A DNA stretch of 64,000 bases from Gnetum montanum (taxonomy: Eukaryota; Streptophyta; Gnetopsida; Gnetales; Gnetaceae), in NCBI GenBank assembly GCA_015680685.1, contig MNCI01003070.1:730135-794134 (forward strand). The letters run 5' to 3'. Both the position numbers and the translations under genes were made by a program. Numbering within the stretch: the stretch's first letter is position 1; each line of letters starts with the position of its first letter. Positions 46,700 to 58,709 of this stretch are shown here, one piece after another. The notes under the pieces are model-generated. The model saw only the letters and a list, made by a program, of their open reading frames with translations, was not told the DNA's origin and did not search any database.

Positions 46700-49530
46700 A
46701 CAGTGGAGAATTGAATAGAACAAAATTGGGATACGAACACAAAATTACAAAATTTTGTTGGAACTCATGTGGTTCCAGGTGGTGGTGGCTCCTTCATGGG
46801 TCACTTCTCCTTGTCTTATGCTCCAGGTTTTGGGATTTGCTGGCTCTAAAGGAGTGCTTGGAGTTTTTCCTCTTTAGTTTGGGGATCTTGTGCCTATCCA
46901 TGTTGATGCTCCGATGTTTGATGGAGTCGACACTTCCCATGGGCATGGCAGTTGTGGAAACATATGATTTTCTTTCATGTACCAGGCTACAAACAATCAT
47001 TGTTCCTCCTCCTATGCTCTGGCTTTATCTTTGTAGTCCTAGTAATATGTAAACCATAGAGCCAAATCTACTATGACATCTTTTTGCCCTTAGTAGCTAG
47101 CCTTGGCCACCTCTAATTTAGAATTTGTGACTCATAGCCTTTGCAATATTTTCTTGTGTTCTGCAAATTCTATTTCATATTTGGCATAGGTGGTAGCTAC
47201 CTGCTTCTCCAACTCTATTCTTAGGCATCCTGCTATTAACATGGCTAAATTGGCATATCGTAGGTTTGTCAATTCCATGTACTTTGTAATATCTTGGATC
47301 TGCAGGTCCCAGATTTTGAGCTTTGCCTAGTGGGTGAATGCATATGTATCCAATATGGCCCCCCAATCAGCATGTTGGGCACTGAAGGTGTTAATGTAGG
47401 CCTTGGCCATATCGATCTCTTTTTCGATGACTTGCTTATACATCCCCACTTGGTCTCTAAAGTGTTCTTTTAACTTTTCATGTCACTTGGCCTCATTTTG
47501 CCATGCGCTTATTTCAATGGTCATCTTCTAACAGATTGTATGTACCTCCTTCATTGAGAGGTTTAGATTCTCTTTGGCCAAGTGATTCATGTCTTGCTTG
47601 ACCCTGACCAATTGTTCTCATAACTGTTGGAAATTTTTTTTGAGAAAATTCTTTTGTTTCTCCATAGTGGTCAATTGAAGATTGTCTACAGTAAGATGTT
47701 TATTTTCTTCTTGTAAGGCCTTGAGTGCTTTATCATGTGCATATGTTTACACTTGTGCCTTGGAAGCATCCCAATTGGCCTTCTCCTTCTCCTCCATGAC
47801 TCTTTTATTATCCACCAATAGTTTATTGAGTTGCTCTATCCTAAAAGTGTCTAGCTAGTCTATCGGAATGAATTGAGATGGGTCCTGCTATGCAGCTTGT
47901 AGGATGATGAGCCTCTCTTGGAGTCTTGCCAACTCCACCTTTGCATGCTTAGCCCTGATCTCTACCATGATCAGCTTTCCTTTGGTGGAGATGAGGTCTG
48001 ATTGTGTTGCTATGACATCTTGTGGGATGTCGAACAAGGACGTCATTATTTGTCCTATCTGCAGCAACTGATCAAGAACATCCTCATGCTCCATAGAAGT
48101 CATTGAGGGATCGACCAGAGTTTGAGCATTGTGTGCTCTTGTGAAATCCACTAATGACACAACAGGGATGTTGAAGGATTCCTTGATGTGGTCAGTAACC
48201 ACTTCTGTGGCTTCTACTGCATCTTGGTGTTGCATGACCACTATTGTGGCCCCTTCACTAGTTTCTAATTACAGTTAGAAATATGCAGCATTCCCTAAAA
48301 TCTGTTGTGACCAATGAGTCTCCCCTCCTCCTGTCTAAATGGACACTTTGCCCTATGCACAATCTATAGAAACTGTGGGCCATACAACGTCATCGATGAC
48401 ATGGAAGAGATTGGCATCATCACAACTTCCCCAATTGACCATCTCAGCAATGGCCTTGAGATGGCTCATCGATGGTCAATAATCCTATAGTAGTGATGGC
48501 AGTTGGTCTTCTTGGCTTGTGCTAGGCCTTGCTTCTTGCTATTGACTGGCCCTCGTGCTTGGGAGTTGGCTAGGCCCTATAATTTGAGCTGTCATGGGCC
48601 CCACCATCTATTCTTATTCTAGCTGTAATGTCTCACTAGCACTTTTCTTTGGGGCTGGTGGCTTTAGCAATTCAACGAACGAAGCATTTTGGGCTCTTCT
48701 GGGGACATCATTAGTGTACCCCAAAATTCTAGCATGCCTACATAGCTTCCTGATGAGACAAGGGAAGGGAAACATGAACTTCCCTATCTTGCATTCTTCA
48801 AACCACCTCAAGATCTAAATGAGATATAGATAGGGAATGTTAGCATTAACCTTGCCCATCAATATCACACTTCCTCTTACTGCATACATTGAGATTCTAT
48901 TTAATCATTTTGTGGGAAATATGTGATAAGTGCCAATCTTGAAATATACCATTTTTTCCTACATCAACTTTCCAAATGTCTTATCTTCCTTGCCATATGT
49001 CCTTTTCAACCAAATTCTCCATGCATCAACATCACAGCGAGTGGGTAGGTGAGAAACTTTTGGCCCTATATTCGGAAGGTTTAACACTTTTGAAATGACC
49101 TTGGTAGAAAAATCTATAGACACACCACCAATGTCAACGGTGGTGTGCCTTCTTCTTTATTATGCCAAAATTGGTATGTTTCTCCTAAGTACCAGGCACC
49201 ACTTTCAGAGAGGATGGGCCATAATGGGGATCCTTTGAGTTGGTCCCTAACAACCTCAGGTGCAAACTCTCTGAAAGATCCAAAGTTCAATTCCATGATC
49301 ATGGCTACCAACATGGATCTTTCATGGATGGCTTGAACACACTTTGGGGATAACGTAGCTCCTGCTTCTGCATATCCTGATTGCATAATAGCAAGAGGCT
49401 CTTGATGGATGCTAAATGATTACACCTCCTACTCTACACATTCCTTGGGAGATGCCTAGCCTCTACCTCTCCTTGGTCATTTGGATACACCTTGAGAGGG
49501 TCCCTCTTGTTGACCATGTTTCAAGGCCAT
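46700..49530 (-). pseudogene. Accessory ORF of minus-strand Athila-like element
   Basis: The better preserved of the two copies. Reading from ATG at 49530: basic N terminus; MELNFGSFREFAPEVVRDQL, then WYLGETYQFW (about 49160-49310); an FPCLIRKLCRHARILGYTND block (48720-48775) similar to plant 'putative transposon protein' domains; PPAPKK; a segment with MTSMEHEDVLDQLLQIGQIM (48035-48110); then a long coiled-coil-like part to about 46950. Several frame breaks remain. Gene order and sequence match 3261-5900. It lies between the 3' LTR and the former pol, as env-like or extra ORFs do in Athila-type elements. The function is unknown; nothing membrane-like is evident. Confidence 0.65.
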
Positions 49531-49781
49531 CTACAATCACATGAGGCCAATCATTAGTAAGGTTGCTTACAAGATTTTATTTAAACCTTACTTCTTTCCT
49601 TAAATAGATTCGATTCTTATTCCGTGTGATTTAGAGTTAAGAAATTTTGTGAACATGTCCCCTAAAATTTTTAATATTGGACCCACTTCAATTAGGTGGC
49701 ATCAAAATTTAATTTCTTGGTATAGGTGAGGAGATAAAATTATTTTTGGCAATATGTTTATCATTTTTATAATCACTTACC
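49531..49781 (-). other. Predicted leader intron before accessory ORF
   Basis: The donor AAAGG|GTAAGTGA is at 49782/49781, and the acceptor TGTGATTGTAG ends at 49531, directly before ATG (49530). Same architecture as 2942-3260. Prediction only. Confidence 0.45.
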
Positions 49782-50029
49782 CTTTATAGTATCCTTTGGG
49801 TGATGATGAATTTTGGAAAATTTATGCACAATTTGGAGTGTACCCTTTCCCCATGATTAAGTTGGACACTCTAGGTTCAGGTAGGTTCAAGCGGAATGGG
49901 AATCAGAGCATTAGTGAGCGAGTTATGGTTGTTTGACCAAGAGGTGTACAAGTTTTAATTCATGGAAGAAAATTTGAAAAAATCCCCCCGCGTGACCAAT
50001 TGAAAATGATGTTGATGTGCACAGGGGAG

Positions 50030-50135
50030 TCCATATATATAGTTTTTGTTGACATAATATCACGTACCTGATAGTGCGACCCCAATATTACGTTCGACTT
50101 GATATCAAGCACTCGATATCACGACCTATTTAAAA
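50030..50135 (-). promoter_or_regulatory. Internal U3-like block upstream of accessory ORF (GATATC type)
   Basis: On the minus strand: GTGATATCGAG, TTGATATCAAG, AATATTGGGG and GTGATATTATG within about 90 bp, then TATATATATGG near 50045-50034. This is the same motif type as in this element's own LTR U3 (46470-46570), and not the AGGCCTCATCAA type of the other element. Confidence 0.5.
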
Positions 50136-51519
50136 TAGGGTACTAAAAAGAATTGATGAATTTCTACAATTCTAAGGTAAAAAGTGAAGGACTTGAGGTC
50201 AATGTAAAAGGTCTAGGGTAATATTGGACAGACCGAAAGGCACAAAAAGCGTAATGGTGTAGAATCTAACAATGAAATTCATAAATCAGATGATGAAAAG
50301 GGACATGTGTTGGTACATAGGAACAGTTGAACCTGAATGATGATGAAGGAAAGAATACCGTTGGTAATGTAGATAATGAGGATATAAAATGATGTGATGG
50401 TGATGTGCAATAAGTGTAAATTACAAGGGTTACACAAATGGGTCCTTCCCAAAGCAAGTTCCTACCTATAACGCCCTTACGTAACCACCTTGAAGATGTT
50501 CGTAGGCACTAAGAGTTTGAAATGTAATCCACACCAATTCCACAAAACACACACATGTAGATACCACCATGATGAGGTATGGATTCGATGTAACACAAGA
50601 CACAAGTCAGAAATGCTTGAACAACGAGATGAAATGAGTCGTAGAGGGGATTGCAGAGATTAAGACGTGAGAGAATTGACTTAGGACACAATGAATCTTG
50701 TTTGTAGGGCATGCTTAATGTGTCATTAGCTTGTTGCTCCAAAATCAAGACCAAGTCCATTCCTCTAATTAGTGACATCGCATTGTTTCATCCCATGATG
50801 GACATTCATAAGAGGATCATGATAGCAAGGCGTACAATCACTTGGCATTTCATTCAAGGGAGGAGTGATTCAAATTTGTTTGTGGCACTTTTTTTTTTCT
50901 TTTTGGGTGGCTGCTTTGGCACATCCTTCTTCTCTCTTTTTTTTGAATGCTTAATTTAGAGGAGCTGCCTACCTTTAGACATGGGTGCATGTATTTCCAG
51001 TGGGATCCCCTAGAATAGCATTAGGATTTTTGATTGAGTGCCTTTATTACTCTTACTCCCATTTTTCATTAGATCTACAAGAATCTTAGTACAACCAGGC
51101 TTCCTAATAACTCCTACAGATGTCACCAAAGAGAATCCACAAGTCCCCTTGATGTCACACCCTGGCCATTCCCGCTTACTTCATCCTTCTTTGCTCTAGG
51201 CATAGTGAGCACAAAATTACTTTAGGTTTTAATGATGTTAAGAACATCATCATACCCAAAGTAGAACCTCTTATTAATAAAATGGATGGATGGATGTGAT
51301 GGGCTCATTGTCCAAGTAATTAGTTACTTGAGACTTAATACCAGAGAACAACACCTGAACCAACACATGAATGCTTTATTCATAGATGAGATTACTCATA
51401 AAAATATAAAATAATAAAACAATAAATAAGTAAATTAAAAGATGAAAAACTGGAAAACAAAAAAGTATAAAATTAAAGAAAAGGAAAAATATTTATTAAT
51501 TCTGCTTGTTAGAATGGAG
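50136..51519. other. Spacer of degenerate element, no domain recognised
   Basis: Expected to hold pol in a complete element, but no RT, RNase H or integrase motif is readable on either strand, so pol appears deleted. Short ORFs are uninformative. Confidence 0.4.
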
Positions 51520-52450
51520 GATATCCCCCATAACTAAATGATTGGGCATGGTTAGAATTAATAAATGGAAGGTTAGGATCCATGCATGTTGGAAATATTA
51601 GGACCCAATTATATCCAATCCATTGGGTATCTTTTGATGTGGTGGTTGGAATGTATCCAAACTAGGGTTCACACACTTGATTAATGTTGACATAGTGGGG
51701 CAAGTTATAAGATGTGGTTGATTGATAAGGAATTGACCCACTATGGCACCCATGACTGTAAGATGGTATGCAAGGATCGATATGTCTCCCTACGTGGCTA
51801 TATTCTTTGGGCCGCATAGTTGTTGGAGTGTTAAGTGATGGCCTAGATAAGGTAACATGAGGCATTAGGTTTGAGGAGAAAGATGCACCATAGTGTTGAA
51901 TTTATGCTGAGTTGGAGGATGTAATGGTCTCAGAATTGTGCTATCCCTTTCTTCGATTGTGCCTAAAGAAAGGATGCTTCTGATGTTGTGGAGGACCTCC
52001 ACTATTGTTAACTATAGCAACACAAGTAATGTTCATGTGTTGATGTTGTGGTGCAAAACTTGATGGTATTATTGGTGGCGATGTAGAAGGCGGTGAAGGA
52101 TGAGAATATTGAGGGTGAGGAGAAGTGTAAGGCACATGAGGTGGTGATCGTGTTGGATAGGATATGGGTTAATAGGATTTAGGAGAATGATAACAATGTG
52201 ATGAGATAGATGATGTTGACCTAGTTGGGGAAATAGGATGCTAAACCTAATAGGCACTTGGGCTCGGATGATATGAAGGGTATGACCAGTTTGAGGGTGG
52301 CCTCACCCACAACTAGGATTTTTACAACTATGATTGAACACAGTATTTTTGTACAAACTCTGGGTGTAACATTCTTCCCCAATGCTCATGTAAATGTGAA
52401 AAAATTGGGCATTGATCCTTGGGGTGATCATACAAGCACATGACACTTTG
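51520..52450 (-). pseudogene. Athila-like gag C-terminal remnant
   Basis: On the minus strand a YDHPKDQCP...SHLHEHWGRMLHPE stretch (about 52440-52350) matches the cysteine cluster and following residues of the gag at 26770-26850. A Pro/Gln/His-rich tail follows with GPPQHQKHPFF (about 51990-51955), similar to the gag tail at about 27300-27370. No capsid part survives. Confidence 0.55.
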
Positions 52451-52647
52451 ATACATTTGGAACTAAGGCAGGGATTTCCACAAGTGCAGCCTCATGATCG
52501 TTTGGTAGGAAATGAATGCAGTGAGATTAGACTATGTAGTTCAACAAGTTTTCTACCTCCAGAGCTGATAGGCCCGATGGACTCTCTGGCCTCCCCACCT
52601 AGACAATTCACCTGGCTGTCAGTCTAACCAGAAACTATGCTAGGAGT

Positions 52648-54089
52648 TGTTGATGGTGCTCAGGATGGGCAAAACAGTTTAACAAGATTTCTAGTGGAGA
52701 AGTCTACTACACTATGCTATGCTGCGTAGCGTAGCAAGCCTTCAAAAAATCAACCAAGCATCCAAATACAAGTTTCAGCAAGATGTTCGTGCAAGGCAAA
52801 GTCAAAATTTAGCCAACACATGTTGCTATGCTACATAGCATAACATAATGTAGCAAGGGCGAAACATGCAAAGACCCCTCTGCCAAACCATTTCAGCAAA
52901 AGAACTACATCTAATAGCATTGTGGTTTCTAAAACTACTCTGTCTCAAGTAGCTCATGAACCATAAGCAAATTTTTCGTGTGAAACATCGCAATTTTAAC
53001 AGATGAAAATTACATTGGCTACTACGCAATGCTATGCTACGTAATGTAGTGTAGCAAAGACATTCATCAATAAAAATGCTCCAAAGGTTAGCTCGGTGTG
53101 CACCAAGACTTTCAGCAAAAGCTAGTGACTCCAAGCAAGTTTTTCATTTAAACTTGTGGCTATGCTACATAGCATAGCACAACGTAGAAAGTAGCTATGC
53201 TACATCGATGTGCTATGCTACATAGCGTAGCATAGCATAGCAAGTGGCTACACTACTTCAATGTGCTTTATTTCTCACTTACATTGTTGGCACACCTAAT
53301 TCCAGCATCTCCAGTTTTGACAACATGGTTACAGCATAGCAAGTTCATGATCAGTTTTGCACATCTACGCAGTACGAGCATGTCAGCATCTTGTGGGGTC
53401 CAGGACATGTAACTCCTAAACCACACTTTCCTCTTACTCGTGGCCCTATAAATACCCTGGCAAACAACGCTCAACAGGTTGGCATTTTGGTCATTACCAC
53501 TTTATGGTTGGTGGTTGGTTGTTTTGTTGGCTAGGTTGGCTTTTTGCATTGGCTGTCTTGCGGTTGGCTCCTGTTTGGCATTGACAGAGAGTAGTTGGCT
53601 TGTTAGCATTTGACACAATTTTCATGTTGGCATTTTGCATTGGTTAGCTTTCTTGTTAGCTTGCAAGTTCGCATTCAAGAGCATTGTTGGCACATTTTGA
53701 AGCTTGGTTACTCTTAAACTCTCTGTGCACCTCCAGCATTGTATAATTTGTTATACATCCCTCAAACAAAGTAAAGAATCGAACCTGTGACCTTGCAGCG
53801 GTGCATTTTCTTACCCAAGTTTATGCTGATATCCTTTTATTATTATCGCTGTTTAGCGTTATTTTCATTCCCACATTTATTGATTATCGATTTTACTTCG
53901 TATATTTTGCAATCAAAAAAATGTTCACATAAGGTTAAGTTACATTGATTTAGCCCCTATCTGATTGACCAGGCCGTTTAGGGTGTCCCATTTCCATTTT
54001 ATCTAGCACGACCCTTGCACAGATTCGGGGTTAAACTATTCACTCGGCAACCTCTCGATGTTTCTAGCCACTGATGTTTTCAGTCATCA
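52648..54089 (+). repeat. 5' LTR of Tat/Ogre-like element (1,442 bp)
   Basis: It starts TGTTGATGGTG and ends TTTTCAGTCATCA. U3 (52700-53260) is dominated by repeats of the palindromic GCTATGCTACATAGCATAGC type. TATA (CTATAAATAC) is at 53446-53455. A PBS lies seven bases inside. The start is inferred from similarity to the non-coding element's LTR start, so it is less certain than the end. Confidence 0.65.
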
Positions 54090-54096
54090 TAGTTTC

Positions 54097-54115
54097 TAGC
54101 ACTAGAAGGAGGGTC
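54097..54115 (+). promoter_or_regulatory. Primer-binding site of Tat/Ogre-like element
   Basis: TAGCACTAGAAGGAGGGTC directly follows the LTR end; compare TGGTGCTAGAAGGAGGGCC at 38263-38281 (minus). The two changes at the 5' end look like decay. Confidence 0.55.
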
Positions 54116-54499
54116 TTTTTGGTGCCCTTTCTTGTGTCTCACAGGTATTCTTGCATGCTCTCTATACCCCGTCACTTATTAGTGTAAACATTGCACCTTT
54201 GCAATTGTTTGTGCAATGTGTGGTGCAAGTTGGTCACACTTACGATTCCTTTGGAATCCTTCAGGACAGAAAGCCTTCGATTACCTCTTAATCTCTATTA
54301 TTTCTTGCTCATAAACCATTTTCAGCTTCACGAAAATGATTTCCTCAACCACCACTATTTCTACCTCAAACATTGAGGTTCCCTTTTCGGTTCAGGGCAC
54401 CACAAGTGCCGAGCAACTGCCTAGCCCAGTGCTAGGGCCATGTTGATATCTCAAGATCCAAAATCAATCACCCAAGAGGTTGGTACAACATGCTAAAAT

Positions 54500-56823
54500 G
54501 TACAATTTCCTTTGTGCCAAGATCTAGGCGAATCTGCCCTTGGACGCCCAGGAACTCGAAGATAAACATAACTTCGAGTTCCTTTACCTCAATGGGAGGG
54601 AATTTACCCCTACTCCCGATGTAGCCATTCCCTTGACATAGATGTATCAGTGGATCTTTGATCAGCTACTATGGGTTTGTAGGCCTAGAGAGCGAGACAC
54701 GTTATCCCCTTATGATGAGGCGTTTCAAGATGGACAAGAAGACATGGATTCCCAGTCCGAGGGTGGGGGTCAAACTAATGCTGCGACTATCCCTCCCACC
54801 TCGTATTTCTAGTTAAACTTGCTCTTTACGAGTGCTCCCTTCATGATTACATCTGCACCATCGCAGCCCACAGTTTCATCAGCAACGGGTAGCCATGCCA
54901 TGCCCTTGGCGTATCAACATGCCTATTCCTCCATCTCATTTCCAAGCACTATTCCCCCATAAGCTTTTCACCAATCCATCCCTACATCGTACCACGCATC
55001 GATCACATCTACCCTACCTTACGTCCATACAGTACCTATATCGCAATTGCATATAGTCTTTGCATCCATTCTAGTATCTACACCTATTCCATCATCAACG
55101 ATAGGCCCACCCCCAACCACGTGGTGGACCCCATTTACTTCCCCCTACTTCATAACCCTCGCAAATGTTCCACTATGCTCATCATCAAGCGTACCAGGCC
55201 CTGCAAATAGTACAACCAAGTGCAGGACTATGGTCTACCCCACCGATCATGCAAGCAACATATCCAATGGCACCACCAGCGACCACTACCCCAACAACAC
55301 CACCCACTGGGTGATGGACAACACAAGTAGCACCCTTCGTAGGGGCTACCCCAATGACACCACCTATGAGCCAGGTCATTGCTCATACAACTTCACCAAT
55401 GGTGGCTGCCCCTGCAGTTCCACAACCGTCTGCATCGTCCCTGGGTCTAGACCAAGCATTCCAACTTATCCAAACCCTTACTAAAGAAATTAAGCACCTC
55501 AAGGTTGTCGATTCTGACACAGTACAAGTCATGGATTTCTACCATGATGATCCCATCAGCCCAGTAGTCCCCATGTTAACATTATCCCCTAGGATGCCAC
55601 TCCCACACTTTACAAAATACAATGGGGAGGGTGATCCCAACGTGCATCTTGTAACATTTAGATCTGAGTCCCTTCTATTACAACAATGGCTGCACACCAT
55701 CATTTGCATCTTTGCTATGTCTTTGATGGGCAAAGCTTTGGACTGGTACCACACGTTCCCATACTCTTCTATCTCAACCCTAGAGGAGCTGCTGACTCAG
55801 TTCATAACACGTTTCAAGTATAACTTGAGACCAGAGGTAATGCTGGATCAGTTGATGAGTGTAAAGCAAGGTCCACTAGAATCAGTCCAGAAATTCATAC
55901 AGTGGTGGAGTGCTACCCTAAATGAGATCCATGAGCATATCACAGAGGCCCATTTGCTGGCCATCTTTAAGGATGCAGTGAACAACTTTATCAAGTCCAA
56001 ACTATACTACCATGCTCCACTAACACTTAGTCATGCTTTTTCCCAGACCAAGAGCATACAAGACGCCGCTAAGGTAAGTAAAGGTCTAGCCTATGTTGCA
56101 TATAAGAAAAAGTATATAAAGAAGGACAAAGAAAAGGGAAAGGCTACAATAGCCATAGTGGTTGTGGTGGAAAACAAAGGCAAGCCCAATAACAAGAACA
56201 ACAAAAAGGTAGTTTCTATGCCAACTAACCCCGCACCTACACCAAACAACACTGCTCAACCCTCCATGTTGGCACCCAAAGCACCCACTTCACCTAAGCC
56301 TAACCTCAAGCGTAAAGATCGCTCTAAGTACACCCCACTACCCATTAAGCCTTCAGAACTTTTGAAGTAATTACTAGGGGTGAGGTACATTCAACACAAG
56401 CAGATGTTAGAGGAGCCAAGCAAAAGACATCAACGATACTATGAGCTCCTTAGGAACCCCTCCTTGGCTTTGTCCAACAAGCCCCTAGTTCCTAAGAACT
56501 TCGGGCTGGAGCAGTTCTGTGACTACCATCAACTTTGTGTTCATGATACAAATTACTGTTTAGCATTAAAGAATGATATTCAACGAATGATTGATCAAGG
56601 GAAGTTGGTTCTAGATGAAAGAAATCTCTTGCATCTCGAGAATCAATCTATGCACGTTTACATAGATCCACTTAACACCAATAAAGTTAGTTACATTATC
56701 AACACCATTGGCATAAACGGTAATCCCAAACCGCCTCAGCAACCATTTGTGCTTCATATGCCTCAACATAGTGCTCCCACACTAGTAGTAGCTAAAAAAC
56801 ACCGTAGCACCCATTCGTCCTAA
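54500..56823 (+). pseudogene. Tat/Ogre-like gag
   Basis: A disrupted, Pro/Ser/Thr-rich N-terminal part (54500-55450) is followed by a clean frame at 55354-56370 with the capsid-type Retrotrans_gag domain: MPLPHFTKYNGEGDP, GKALDWYHTFPYSSIS, LEELLTQFITRFKY, LMSVKQGPLESVQKFIQWW. A Lys-rich linker comes next. After one stop (TAA, 56368-56370) the C-terminal part (56380-56823) has the CDYHQLCVHDTNYCLALKND motif, the C-x2-H...H-x4-C pattern of the Tat/Ogre branch. Long open stretches suggest fairly recent decay. Confidence 0.82.
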
Positions 56824-57282
56824 GGGTTCCCCTTTAGACATCCGTGCCTGAACCTTCTGTGAACAAGACCGCATCACCCCTCGCATTAACACCGAGAGCA
56901 CCATTCATCATCAGGGGGCCAAACCACTCAACCGTCCCTACCCCACATAAGACAGCACCGCAGCCTTCTCATCCAAGGAAATGAGAAGAGCATTTGACAA
57001 GTGAGGTGACAACGGAAGGTACCACCCCAAGTCCTTCGAAGCCTACTTCCTCGTACTCTACATCTACACCCACATTGTCACCAAAAGTTAACACTGCTGC
57101 ACACGCTGTCGTTGCTCCCTCACCCGAAAGGGTCTAACCCCAAATCCAAAGTTATTCCTCCTTAGGAAATTTGTCTCCTGGGACGAATGGAAGAGGAGAA
57201 GGGTAGTAAACAATAGGAAGGTGGACAAGACCTTTTAAGCACTCTTACTATTAGGGAAGATCCTAAAAAGGGTCAGAACACA

Positions 57283-58052
57283 ATGTTAAATCTATACAAC
57301 GTGATAATGACTTCCACTGCACACTGTGAAGCTCTAGCTCATCTGTTAATAGCAGTACCAGTTGACGAGAACATGCCAACAGAAGAGAAAGCAATTCATT
57401 TGATTATGCTTCCTTTTGCACTTGCAGAACTGCAGTTGTCCCAATTGACATTCTGTGATGAATCCATTAGGGAAGATCCTAAAAAGGGTCAAGTGACTAC
57501 AACACCTCTATTCATCATAATTTGGGTAGGCCAACATAAGATTCGAAGGGTACACGTTGATGATGAGGCTACTACAAATGTCATCCCATTCCCCATTGTG
57601 GATAAACTAGGTTTGGTAGACTAAATCAACCCATGACAATGTCATGTTTGAAGTCATTTAATGAGGCACGGATCATGGTGAAAGGCACTCTCCACATCAA
57701 CTTTGTTGCAGGGGATCAATTTTCCACAAATGCAACGTTTATCATGGTGGAAGAGATGTCCAGGTTTAAGTTGATCCTAGGGAGGTCATGGTTAGCCCAA
57801 CTTAGGGCTGTCTCTTCTCCCATACACCAAGAAATCCTTCTATCCTACGTAGGCAGGGAGGTGGTGATCCACGGTGATGAGGTGGCAACACAAGCAATAA
57901 ACAATGTAGATATGGAGCAAGGTTCAAAGGTCATAACCTCTGAGAACAAGGCACCTATCTCCATTAGCACTAAATATTTGACGAACAAGTCAGCCCAACA
58001 TGCCAGCTTAGAAAATGAAATTGTGTGGACCGAGTTGCCTTTTCAAGCATAA
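57283..58052 (+). pseudogene. Tat/Ogre-like retropepsin (protease)
   Basis: The first frame (57283-57624) contains VHVDDEATTNVIPFPIVDKLGL, where Tat/Ogre proteases normally read D-[GS]-G-[SA]-[ST]; here DDEAT has lost the catalytic D-x-G. A stop at 57622-57624 and a frame change lead to 57633-58052 with FKLILGRSWLAQLRAVSSPIHQEI, the typical C-terminal protease block (LLGRPW...A..S..HQ). No RT sequence follows, although pol normally starts here. Confidence 0.75.
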
Positions 58053-58269
58053 GATGATGATGTAGAAGAATGCCATAGTAAAGCCTCTTGGCCTTACATC
58101 TCACCAAATCCACGATGGGTCAGAAAGCAGTTGCATATAGCGTAGCAACTCCACTGCTTCTTACCCAATTAACCCCATCATGCATTTATTCCTGGTTTGC
58201 TTAACATCCACTCATCAATGCAACATGTCTAACCTATTCTTTTAACCATTCACATATCTTCCATTTATA

Positions 58270-58570
58270 TCATATGATGGCCCGAAATGGCCTAGAACTA
58301 GCAATGGCCCAAAATGGCCTAAAACTACACACAGCCTGCTAAGTCCTAAAACTAGCAAAATCCTTCATTTACATTACACCACTACGGCCTGCTAAGGCCT
58401 AAAACTAGCAAAAAAATTTTATGTTTACATTCTCCCATGGCCTGCTAAGGCATAAAATTGGCAAACTTTTCTGATTTCATCACCTCGCGGCCCGCTAAGG
58501 CCTAAAACTGGCAAAATTCTTTACCCCACATTTACACGATGGCCCAAAATGGCCTAAAACTAAGACGACA
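58270..58570. repeat. Minisatellite of GGCCTGCTAAGGCCTAAAACT units
   Basis: Six or more irregular units, such as GGCCTGCTAAGGCCTAAAAC and GGCCCAAAATGGCCTAAAAC, separated by AT-rich spacers of variable length. It lies where RT would be expected. Confidence 0.8.
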
Positions 58571-58709
58571 AAAAAGATAAAAATAGATAACATAGACAAT
58601 ACATAAGCCAAAATAAAATGAATCTTGTCATAATTCATTTCCCATCCAAAGTCTCAATTGAATAATGTTTGCAATTTTCTTTTAAAAATACAAATAGGAT
58701 CCCTTGCTC

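Noticed and set aside
55047-55484. 145-codon Pro/Ser/Thr-rich plus ORF
   Set aside because: Overlaps the frame-shifted N-terminal part of Tat/Ogre-like gag; it is a decayed part of that gene, not a separate one.
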